Source: Flagellimonas aequoris
GTDB lineage: Bacteria > Bacteroidota > Bacteroidia > Flavobacteriales > Flavobacteriaceae
Direction of reading: 5' to 3'
Assembly (NCBI RefSeq): GCF_003584165.1
Contig: NZ_QXFJ01000008.1
Span: 186,001 to 250,000 of the forward strand
DNA: 64,000 bases
Position numbers and translations under genes: made by a program. This document shows, piece by piece, positions 17,373 through 27,700 of the stretch (within the stretch, counting starts at the first letter, position 1; the number at the start of each line of letters is the position of its first letter). The notes below the pieces were generated by a model. That model worked only from the letters and a program-made list of their open reading frames with translations, did no database searches and was not told the origin of the DNA.

Positions 17373-18698
17373 ATGCTCAACAGAATTAAGCCTAAACTTA
17401 GTTTTTGGCAAATCTTCAACATGAACGTTGGGTTTCTTGGAATCCAATATAGCTTTGGATTACAGCAAAGTGCCATAAATCCCATATTTCTATTCCTTGG
17501 TGCCAAAGAGGAAATTCTCCCTATTTTGAATATTGCCGGACCCGTGACCGGATTGGTCATACAACCATTGATAGGAGCCATTTCGGACAAGACCTGGTCC
17601 CCGAGGTGGGGTAGAAGAAAACCCTTCTTTTTAATCGGGGCCCTTATGGGGAGTTTATGCCTTTTTGCTTTCCCGTTGAGTCCCGCCCTTTGGTTTGCCG
17701 TTGGTCTCCTTTGGATTCTGGATGTGGGCAACAACATGGCCATGGAGCCTTACCGTGCGTTTGTGGGGGATAAGTTGCCCGATGAACAGTTGAGCATGGG
17801 GTATCAAATGCAGAGTTTATTTGTTGGTGCGGGCATCCTGTTGGCCAATGCCTCGCTCTTTTTGTTCCAAGATTGGTTTGGTGGGGGTCAGGATATTGAA
17901 GGGACCATTCCAAAATGGTTGTACTATTCGTTTTTTATAGGCTCGTTCCTATCCATTGCAACTATTTCATGGTCCGTATTAAAAACCCCGGAAATTCCAC
18001 CCACGGATGCGGAGTTGGAAGAGATCAACAAACATAGGTCCCTGCCTTTTGCCGAACGGTTTAAAATGCCTTTTGTGGAGATTAGCCACGCAGTAAAAGA
18101 AATGCCACGATTTATGTGGAGGCTTTCTGCCGTGTACCTGTTCCAATGGTATGCCCTTTTTGTGTATTGGCAGTTTATAACGCCCTTGTTCAGGGTTACC
18201 ATGGGGTATGATACCTCCGAAGCGGCGGCGCAGGCAGCCAAAATGAGTACCACTTATAATGTGGTGACTGCTGTAGTGGCATTGATACTGGTGCCACTGA
18301 CCCTTCGATTTGGAGGAAAGAAAATCTATGCCCTGAGTCTTTTTGGTACCGCTATTGCCTTGATTGCCATTCCACATATTTCGGATCCGGTCTATGTACT
18401 CTTCCCGATGGTGTTGTTCGGAATTGGATGGGCGGCCATGATGGGAATTCCCTATAGCATGGTTTCCAAAATTGTTCCCCAGGAACGCAGGGGAGTTTAC
18501 ATGGGAATTTTGAACATGATGATTGTGATTCCCATGGGTATCCAAACCTTGACTTTCGGACCTATTTTCAAAAACCTGTTGGGTGGCAATTCAGTAAATG
18601 CCATGCTCTTTGCAGGTGCATTTTTTGTGATCGCGGGACTGTTGGCCACGCGGTTGAATATGCCCAAAGACACAAACAATCCTGAAATAGACTTATAA
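17373..18698 (+). CDS. Major facilitator sugar transporter, SLC45/glycoside-pentoside type
   Basis: Inner-membrane secondary transporter with about twelve helices. The segment DKTWSPRWGRRKPFF between helices 2 and 3 is the hallmark of the SLC45/sucrose-type branch of the MFS, whose members move disaccharides such as sucrose or maltose, probably with protons. I start at the ATG at 17373 (MLNRIKPK); a TTG further upstream at 17334 would add a poor 13-residue leader. No glycosidase or regulator is adjacent, so the sugar cannot be named. Confidence 0.82.
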   Translation: MLNRIKPKLSFWQIFNMNVGFLGIQYSFGLQQSAINPIFLFLGAKEEILPILNIAGPVTGLVIQPLIGAISDKTWSPRWGRRKPFFLIGALMGSLCLFAFPLSPALWFAVGLLWILDVGNNMAMEPYRAFVGDKLPDEQLSMGYQMQSLFVGAGILLANASLFLFQDWFGGGQDIEGTIPKWLYYSFFIGSFLSIATISWSVLKTPEIPPTDAELEEINKHRSLPFAERFKMPFVEISHAVKEMPRFMWRLSAVYLFQWYALFVYWQFITPLFRVTMGYDTSEAAAQAAKMSTTYNVVTAVVALILVPLTLRFGGKKIYALSLFGTAIALIAIPHISDPVYVLFPMVLFGIGWAAMMGIPYSMVSKIVPQERRGVYMGILNMMIVIPMGIQTLTFGPIFKNLLGGNSVNAMLFAGAFFVIAGLLATRLNMPKDTNNPEIDL

Positions 18699-18752
18699 CT
18701 TTCAAGATATCAGATGAATATCTATAGGTAATGGCTTTATTCCCATTTGGGT

Positions 18753-18787
18753 AACATTCTATAAATAATTGATGGAAGGAATGTTCC
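18753..18787. repeat. Inverted repeats upstream of the malic enzyme gene
   Basis: AACATTC at 18753-18759 is repeated inverted as GAATGTT at 18779-18785, and the right arm sits in the small palindrome GGAATGTTCC (18778-18787). It lies about 50 bases before the start codon and ahead of a TAACTTTA sequence (18808-18815) that may be the -7 element. It may be an operator; no regulator is linked. Confidence 0.3.
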
Positions 18788-18834
18788 CTAAAAAACTCGG
18801 AATGCCCTAACTTTACCAATTCATTGGCTAACTT

Positions 18835-21132
18835 ATGAGCAAGGAAAAACAAAGACGAGAGGCATTACTTTATCATGCAAAGCCCCAACCGGGAAAAATC
18901 AAGATTGTACCTACCAAACCCTATTCTACCCAACGTGATCTGGCTTTGGCCTATTCACCGGGAGTTGCGGAGCCCTGTTTGGAAATTGAAAAAAACAAGG
19001 ACGACGTGTACAAGTACACCGCCAAAGGGAATATTGTGGCCGTTATATCCAATGGTACCGCGGTATTGGGATTGGGGAATATAGGTCCCGAAGCGTCCAA
19101 ACCAGTAATGGAAGGAAAAAGCCTGCTCTTTAAGATCTTTGCCGATATCGATGGAATCGATATTGAATTGGATACGGAAGATGTTGAAAAGTTCATCGAG
19201 ACCGTCAAGACTATTGCGCCGACTTTTGGGGGCATCAACTTGGAGGACATCAAAGCCCCGGAAGCCTTCGAAATAGAAAGACGCCTGAAGGAAGAACTCG
19301 ATATTCCCGTGATGCACGATGATCAGCATGGTACAGCCATTATTTCTGCGGCTGCCCTGTTGAATGCATTGGAAATAGCCAATAAAAAAATTGAAGAAGT
19401 AAAAATAGTGGTGAGTGGGGCAGGTGCTGCAGCGGTTTCCTGTACCCGACTTTATAAGGCTTTTGGTGCGAGTGCCGAAAACATCGTGATGTTGGACAGT
19501 AAAGGTGTCATCCGAAGTGATAGGCCCAATCTCAGCGTTGAGAAATTGGAATTCGCCACCGACCGAAAAATTGATACCCTGGAAGAAGCCATGAAAGATG
19601 CCGATGTGTTCATCGGACTTTCCATCGCCAATGTGGTTACTCCGAAAATGTTGAATGTGATGGCCAAGGATCCTATTGTTTTTGCCATGGCCAATCCTGA
19701 TCCGGAAATTGAATACGAATTGGCTTGTAAGACCAGAAAGGACATCATTATGGCAACGGGCCGTTCCGACCATCCGAACCAAGTGAACAACGTGCTCGGC
19801 TTCCCATTCATTTTTAGAGGGGCACTCGATGTTCGTGCTACCAAGATCAATGAAGAAATGAAAATGGCAGCCGTGAGGGCCTTGGCCGATTTGACCCGGG
19901 AATCCGTACCGGAACAGGTAAATATTGCCTACGATACCACACGATTGACGTTTGGTAAGGATTATATCATTCCAAAACCTTTTGATCCCCGTTTGATTAC
20001 CAAAATTCCGCCCGCTGTGGCAAGAGCCGCTATGGAAAGTGGTGTGGCCAAAGCACCGATTCAGGATTGGGAAAAATATGAGGAAGAGCTTCACCAACGC
20101 TCCGGAAATGATAACAAAGTGGTAAGGTTGATGCACAACAGGGCCAAACTCAATCCAAAGCGGATTGTTTTTGCGGAAGCTGAGCTATTGGATGTGTTGA
20201 AAGCAGCCCAAATCGTGCACGACGAAGGCATTGCCCAGCCCATACTTTTGGGTCATAAGGAGACGATTGAAGGCTTGAAAAAAGAACTGGATTTTGATGC
20301 GGAAGTGCCGATTATCGACCCGAGGTCTGAAGAGTCCAAAGAAATGCGTGTCCGATATGCCATGAAACTTTGGGAATCAAGAAAGCGCAAAGGCGAGACC
20401 CAATACAGTGCAAGGGTGAATATGGGCAAACGCAATTATTTTGGTGCCATGATGTTGCAGGAAGGTGACGCAGATGGATTGATTTCAGGATATTCCCGAT
20501 CATATCCACGTGTGCTTCGTCCCGTTTTTGAGGTATTGGGAAGGGCCAAGGATGTGAAGAATGCCTCTACCGTCAATATTATGATTACAGCTAGGGGACC
20601 TTTGTTTTTGGCGGATACGTCCATCAACATAGATCCTGATGCCGAACAATTGGCAGAAATTGCCCAAATGACGGCCAATGTAGCCAAAACCTTTGGTTTT
20701 GATCCTGTGGTGGCCATGTTGTCCTATGCCAATTTTGGGTCATCAGCACACCCACATGCCCAAAAAGTTAGGGAAGCGGTGCGTATTTTGCACGAACGTA
20801 ACCCAGAGTTGGTGGTCGATGGGGAAATCCAGACCGATTTCGCCTTGAGCTCCGACCTTGCGAATAACAATTTCCCGTTTTCCAAAATTTCAGGGAAAAA
20901 GGTAAACACCCTGATTTTCCCGAATTTGGAATCTGCCAATATCACTTATAAATTGCTCAAAGGGTTGAACAATGCCGATTCCATTGGCCCGATCATGGTA
21001 GGTCTGCCTCGTGCGGCGCATATCTTGCAATTGGGTGCCAGTGTGGATGAAATGGTGAACATGGCCGCTGTGGCGGTTATTGATGCCCAAGAAAGGGAAA
21101 AAAGGAGAAAGGCTCGAATGGGTGAGGAGTAA
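18835..21132 (+). CDS. maeB: NADP-dependent malic enzyme with C-terminal phosphotransacetylase-like domain
   Basis: Cytoplasmic enzyme that decarboxylates malate to pyruvate with NADP reduction, supplying NADPH and pyruvate. Residues 1 to about 425 form the malic enzyme part (malate-binding YSPGVAEPC, the HDDQHGT metal/catalytic motif, NAD(P)-binding VSGAGAAAVSC). Residues about 430-765 form the phosphate acetyltransferase-like domain, which in MaeB proteins is regulatory and binds acetyl-CoA rather than acting as a transferase. The length of 765 is typical for MaeB. ruvA follows 35 bases later. Confidence 0.95.
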   Translation: MSKEKQRREALLYHAKPQPGKIKIVPTKPYSTQRDLALAYSPGVAEPCLEIEKNKDDVYKYTAKGNIVAVISNGTAVLGLGNIGPEASKPVMEGKSLLFKIFADIDGIDIELDTEDVEKFIETVKTIAPTFGGINLEDIKAPEAFEIERRLKEELDIPVMHDDQHGTAIISAAALLNALEIANKKIEEVKIVVSGAGAAAVSCTRLYKAFGASAENIVMLDSKGVIRSDRPNLSVEKLEFATDRKIDTLEEAMKDADVFIGLSIANVVTPKMLNVMAKDPIVFAMANPDPEIEYELACKTRKDIIMATGRSDHPNQVNNVLGFPFIFRGALDVRATKINEEMKMAAVRALADLTRESVPEQVNIAYDTTRLTFGKDYIIPKPFDPRLITKIPPAVARAAMESGVAKAPIQDWEKYEEELHQRSGNDNKVVRLMHNRAKLNPKRIVFAEAELLDVLKAAQIVHDEGIAQPILLGHKETIEGLKKELDFDAEVPIIDPRSEESKEMRVRYAMKLWESRKRKGETQYSARVNMGKRNYFGAMMLQEGDADGLISGYSRSYPRVLRPVFEVLGRAKDVKNASTVNIMITARGPLFLADTSINIDPDAEQLAEIAQMTANVAKTFGFDPVVAMLSYANFGSSAHPHAQKVREAVRILHERNPELVVDGEIQTDFALSSDLANNNFPFSKISGKKVNTLIFPNLESANITYKLLKGLNNADSIGPIMVGLPRAAHILQLGASVDEMVNMAAVAVIDAQEREKRRKARMGEE

Positions 21133-21167
21133 ATCCCAATCCCATAAATAATCAATCCAAAAACCTG

Positions 21168-21749
21168 ATGATAGAACATCTAAGAGGAAAACTGGTCGAG
21201 AAAAACCCAACCTACGTCATTGTGGAATGCAATGGAGTAGGGTATTTTCTGAACATTTCCCTACACACCTTTTCCTTGCTCAAGGATCAGGAAAACATTC
21301 ATATGTATACCCATTTATTGGTCAAGGAAGATTCCCATACCTTATTTGGATTTGCGGAGCGTTCGGAGCGGGAAGTGTTCCGTTTGCTGATCTCTGTTTC
21401 CGGGGTGGGTTCCAGTACCGCGCGTACCATGTTATCATCCCTTTCTCCAACCGATGTCAGGGATGCCATCGCCAGTGGTGATGTGGCCACAATACAAGCG
21501 GTAAAGGGCATCGGGGCCAAGACGGCCCAACGTGTGATCTTGGACTTAAAGGACAAGATTTTGAAAGTCTATGACATAGGAGAAGTTTCAATACAATCAA
21601 ACAATACAAATAAAGAAGAAGCGTTATCTGCATTAGAGGTTCTTGGTTTCACCAGAAAGCAATCTGAAAAGGTGGTGGACAAGGTTGTTGCCCAAGACAC
21701 TTCACTTAGCGTAGAGAACATTATAAAACTGGCGCTGAAAAATTTGTAA
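21168..21749 (+). CDS. ruvA: Holliday junction branch migration protein RuvA
   Basis: Junction-binding partner of RuvB. It shows the N-terminal OB fold, two helix-hairpin-helix motifs (LLISVSGVGSSTARTML and IQAVKGIGAKTAQRVI) and the C-terminal domain III (EALSALEVLGFTRKQ) that contacts RuvB. The length of 193 residues is normal. It directly precedes sprA, an arrangement seen across Flavobacteriia. Confidence 0.96.
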   Translation: MIEHLRGKLVEKNPTYVIVECNGVGYFLNISLHTFSLLKDQENIHMYTHLLVKEDSHTLFGFAERSEREVFRLLISVSGVGSSTARTMLSSLSPTDVRDAIASGDVATIQAVKGIGAKTAQRVILDLKDKILKVYDIGEVSIQSNNTNKEEALSALEVLGFTRKQSEKVVDKVVAQDTSLSVENIIKLALKNL

Positions 21750-21754
21750 CTAGT

Positions 21755-24700
21755 TTGAAAAGAGGGGCAAAACCAATACTTAAACCAACACGTTTTAAGT
21801 ACATTTTCTTTATGGTCTGTTTTTTGACCGTGGCCATTGTCACGGGTCAGGAAACTACCGATCAGGCTCAGGATTCCGTACAGACCGGAGTTGAGCTTGG
21901 CCGCCTTATTTTAGATAACCCCGACAGCATTATTGCCAAGTACACCTACGATCCCAAGACCGACCGTTACATCTACACGGAAAGTGTTGGGGATTATAAT
22001 ATCAATTACCCCATCATCCTTACCCCAGAGCAGTATTATGATTTGGTGCGCAAGGAGCAGATGAAATCTTATTTCAAGCAAAAGTCGGATGCTTATGCCG
22101 GCAAGAAGGAAGGCAGTGAGGAAGCTAGAAAGAACCTGTTGCCCAATTTCTACGTCAATAGCAATTTCTTCGAATCCATTTTTGGTGGAAATACGATTGA
22201 AGTGATTCCCCAAGGTTCCGTGGCCATGGATCTCGGTGTTTTGTGGCAAAAGAATGACAACCCGGCCCTTTCACCCCGCAACAGGACCAATCTTTCCTTC
22301 GATTTTGATCAGCGCATCAGCTTAAGTCTGTTAGGGAAAGTGGGGGAGCGTCTACAGGTGACCGCCAATTATGATACAGAGGCCACTTTCGATTTTCAGA
22401 ATTTGGTAAAGCTGGACTATACCCCAACGGAAGATGATATTCTCCAAAAAATTGAGATTGGTAACGTGAACATGCCCCTCAACAGTTCCTTGATTACCGG
22501 AGCTCAAAGTCTTTTTGGGGTGAAGACCCAATTGCAATTTGGAAAAACGACTGTTACAGCCGTCTTTTCGGAACAGCGCTCCCAGAACAATACGGTTGTG
22601 GCACAAGGTGGTGGACAGGTAAAGGATTTTTCCATGACCGCGTTGGATTATGACGAGGATAGGCACTTTTTCCTGGCCCATTATTTTAGGGACAATTACG
22701 ATCGTGCCCTCGAAAATTATCCTTTTATCCAAAGTCAGGTACAGATTACCCGTTTGGAGGTCTGGGTGACCAACCGGAATCAACAGACGCAGAACGTTAG
22801 GAATGTGGTCGCCATTCAGGATTTGGGTGAGGCCAATGAAGACAATACCCGTATCGGGAGAAATAATGGAGATCCAGCGGGATTTTTCAACCCCTCTGCC
22901 ATTGCATCCGGTCTGCCTCAAAACCCTGCCAATGCCTATGATCCGAACCAAATTGGTGCTGGTGGCGCGTTGACGCAATCTATCAGGGATATTGCCACTG
23001 TGGAATCCGGTTTCAATGTTCCAGGGTATCCCGTAAATCAAGGGTTTGACTACGCCATTCTTGAAAATGCCCGGAAATTGGAAGCGGGTAGGGACTATGA
23101 CTTTGATCCCCAGTTGGGATATATTTCCTTGAGCCAGAGTTTGAGCAACGATGAGGTGTTGGGCGTTGCCTTTCAGTACACTTTTAACGGACAGGTATAC
23201 CAAGTGGGAGAGTTTGCCAACGGTGGCATCGATGCGACCACGGTTTCTAGTGGAGTAAATCCCATTATTGAGAACAATACATTGGTATTGAAGCTGTTGA
23301 AGAGCAACATTACCAATGTTGACGATCCTATTTGGGATTTGATGATGAAGAACATTTATTCCACGGGAGCCTATCAATTGAGCCAAGAGGATTTTAGGTT
23401 GAACATTTTGTATTCCGATCCTACGCCAAGGAACTACATTACGCCAGTGGACCAAAACATTGGCTGGCCATCCGGATTGGAGGACCAGATTTTGCTTCGG
23501 GTCTTCAATTTGGACCGTCTGAATTCCTATAATGACATCCAACCAGGAGGTGATGGATTCTTCGATTATTATGAAGGCATAACGGTAGATTCCCAGTCGG
23601 GACGCATCATCTTTACCAAAGTGGAACCTTTTGGGGAATTCCTTTTCGATTTACTTGGAGGTGGTACCTACGATGTGGAAAACGACCAAGGGTATAATGC
23701 CAACCAGAGACGCTACGTGTTTAGAAATATGTATGCCAAAACAAAGGCGGCTTCCCTTCAAAATGCAGAAAAGAACCGTTTTCAGATTAAAGGGCGATAC
23801 AAGTCTTCGGGCAATAACGGCATTCCGATCGGGGCCTTCAATGTGCCCCAAGGTTCTGTTCGCGTAACCGCAGGAGGAAGGCAATTACAGGAAGGCATCG
23901 ACTATACCGTGAACTATCAGGCAGGAACGGTCCAGATTTTGGACCCCAGTTTGGCCGCTTCGGATACCCCAATCAACATTTCTGTGGAAAACAATGCGGT
24001 TTTCGGACAACAGACAAGACGATTCGCCGGGGTGAACGTGGAACACCAGTTCAATGAAAACTTTGTGTTGGGAGGTACCTTGCTCAACCTGAACGAACGA
24101 CCCCTTACCCAAAAATCCAATTATGGGGTGGAGCCCGTGAACAATACCATTTTTGGTCTGAACGGAAACTTCAGTACTGAAATCCCGTTCTTGACCCGTT
24201 TGGCAAATAAGTTACCCAATATCGATACCGATGTGCCTTCTAATCTTTCGTTGCGGGGAGAGGTGGCATTTTTACAGCCGAACTCACCGAAGAATGCTGA
24301 TTTTCGAGGCGAGACCACAACCTATCTGGATGATTTTGAAGGAGCACAGGCCTTGATCGATATCCGTTCCTCCTTGGGATGGACCTTGGCGAGCCCGCCA
24401 GTGGAATTTTTACAGGACAGAACAGGAATCGATGTGGGGTACGAAAGGGCCAAAATGTCGTGGTATACCATCGACCCTATTTTTTATACCAACCAGAGAC
24501 CTACCGGATTGTCGGACAACGATATTTCCTTGAACGCTACCCGAAGGGTATTTATAGATGAGGTTTTTACCGAGACCGACATTGCCCAAGGCCAGACCCA
24601 GGTTCAGAGTACCTTGGACATTGCCTATTATCCCAATCAAAAAGGACCTTACAATGCCAATCCAAGTTTTGAAACGGAAACGGCCGATAACAAATGGGCA

Positions 24701-27700
24701 GGGATCATGCGACCTTTGAGCAGTACCAACTTTGAGCAATCGAATGTGGAGTTTGTCCAGTTTTGGGTTTTGGATCCCTATGTGGATGGGCAAGCTGTGG
24801 GTGCCAATGCCGGGGAACTGGTATTGAACTTGGGTAATATTTCAGAGGATATTTTGAAGGATGGCCGTAAGCAATACGAGAATGGACTTCCGGCAACCAC
24901 CAATAACGAGGTGCCAAGGGAAACCATCTGGGGCCAGGTGCCTTCCACACAATCATTGGTATATGCGTTTGATGCAGATGAGGCCAACAGAACAGCACAG
25001 GATGCAGGTTTGGATGGGCTTAACGATGCAGAGGAACAGGCCATTTATAACGGTCCTGCTAACGACCCGGCACTGGACAACTATCAATATTATTTGAACC
25101 GGGAAGGAACCATTTTGGAACGTTATCTCGATTTCAACAATACGCAGGGTAACTCGCCGGTTGCCGTGACCAACACCAATAGGGGTTCTACCACGCTTCC
25201 TGATGTGGAAGATATCGATAGGGACCTAACCATGAACACGGTGAACAGCTACTACGAATACCGGATCCAGATCAAACCGAACACGACCATCAACGATAAG
25301 TATGTGACCGATATTCGTGAAGGGCTCACCCCAACCTTGCCCAACGGTACCCAGTTGAACAGAAGATGGATACAGTACAAGATTCCTTTGAGCGATTTTA
25401 CCGATGCGGTAGGAGGTATTGCCGATTTTAGGTCCATTAGTTTTATGAGGATGTACCTGACAGGCTTCACCAATGATGTGGTACTCCGTTTTGCTACCTT
25501 GGATTTGGTCCGAGGCGATTGGAGGACCTATACCAGTTCTCTTCAACCCGATGTGGACAATGATCCTACCGATGATGGTACCGTAACGGACGTGAACACG
25601 GTGAACATTGAGGAGAACTATGGTAGACAACCCATTCCGTATGTATTGCCTCCGGGAGTGGTCAGGGAACAGTTGAACAATAACAATACCATTATCCGCC
25701 AGAATGAACAATCCTTGTCTTTTGTGGTGGAAAATTTGGAATCGCAGGATGCCAGGGGGGTGTTCAAAAGTGTGAACATTGATGTGAGGCAGTACGAACG
25801 CCTCAAAATGTTCATGCACGCCGAAAAAATATTGAACGGGGATTATTCCGACAGTGATACCCCATTGGTCGGGTTCCTTCGGGTAGGAACGGATTTTTCC
25901 GAGAACTTTTATCAGATTGAATTACCGTTACAGTTTACGTCATACGGAGCTTCTTCCGCGGACGAAATCTGGCCTGCCGTCAACGAGATCGATATTGCCT
26001 TGAGTGACTTGAACAAAGTGAAGTCCAGAGGTATTTCTGACCAAACGTTGACCGATATCAACTATTATGAAATTGTGGACGGCGAAGCGGTACTTGTGGA
26101 TGAATTTGCACCGAGGACCTTGGGGACCATCCGAATAGGAATAAGGGGTAACCCATCTTTGGGAAGCATTCGCGCCATGATGGTCGGTGTAAAGAACATT
26201 GACGATGTGCCTGCACGAGGGGAGGTTTGGTTCAACGAATTGCGTTTGGCGGGCTTGGACAATAAGGGGGGATGGGCAGCCATCGCGGCCTTGGACGCCA
26301 ATATGGCCGATTTCGCCAATGTTACGGCCACTGGTAGCAAAAGTACCTCCGGTTTTGGTTCCATCGATCAAACCCCGAACGAACGATCTAGGGAAGATGC
26401 CATTTCCTATGATGTGGTGACCAATGTGAACGTGGGCCAATTGTTCCCCAAAAAGTGGAACCTGCAATTGCCCTTCAATTATGGAATTTCCGAAACCTTG
26501 ATCACGCCAGAGTTCGATCCCGTCTATGACGATTTGAAACTGGATGACCGCATTGCCGCTGCGTCCACTGCAGAGGAAGCGGAAACCATAAAAAAACAGG
26601 CTGAGGATTACACCAAAAGAACCAGCATCAACTTGATCGGAGTCAGGAAAAATAGGGGAGAAGATGCAAAAGAAGAATTCTTTGACATTGAGAACTTCAC
26701 CTTCAACTATTCGTACAACGAGACCAATCACCGTGATTTTGAAGTAGCCGACCTACGGGATCAGAATGTGACCACCGGAGCGGTGTACAACTATAACTTT
26801 AAACCGTCCAATGTAGCACCGTTTGCCAAAAAGGATTCCCTTTTCATGAGCAGGTACTGGCAATGGTTGAAGGATTTGAACTTCAATGTGCTTCCGACCA
26901 GTATTTCCGTCAATGCCAATTACAACCGTTCCTTTAATCAACAACGTTTTAGGGATGTATTGGAGCCTGGTGTCGAATCTTTGGAGTTGCCGTTGTTGCA
27001 ACAGCGCAACTACCTTTTCAATTGGCAATATGCCTTGAATTATAGTATTACCAAATCGTTGAGGGTGAACCTTACGGCTTCGAACAACAACATTGTGCGA
27101 AACTATTTCAATGTGGATGATGATCCCGATTCGGGCATCAACCAAGCCTTGGACCTTTGGGACGGTTTCTTTGATATCGGGGAACCCAATCGCCATGCCC
27201 AACAGATGCAGTTGAACTACGAGTTGCCATTCAGCAAGATTCCGTTCCTGAATTTCATCAATGCCCAATATACCTACACCAGTAATTTTGATTGGCAGCG
27301 TGGGGGGGATGCCTTGATCGAGGTGGCAGGAGAGAACATCAATATTGTACAAAACGCCAACACCCATAACCTGACGGCCAACCTGAGTATGCAACGCCTG
27401 TACGATTTTCTGGGGTTGAAGAAAAAGGACGGTAAGGTAACGGCCAACCAGCCACCCATCAGAAGGGACAAAGCAGGTAATCCGGCCAATGGGACAGAGG
27501 AAAATGGCCCAAGAAAGACCAGCAAAGGATTCAATACTTTGGTGGATGTACTGACGATGGTAAAAAGGGTGAATGTTAATTATAGCGAGAACAATGGTAC
27601 GGTGTTGCCCGGTTATACCCAATCGGTAGGATTCATCGGAACGGCAAGGCCCACTTTGGGATTTGTTTTTGGTAGTCAGTCCGACGTGCGCTACGAGGCG

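Noticed and set aside
18955..20136. Long antisense frame inside the malic enzyme gene
   Set aside because: It mirrors the codons of maeB, is rich in His/Phe and shows no family resemblance; the plus strand gene is unambiguous.
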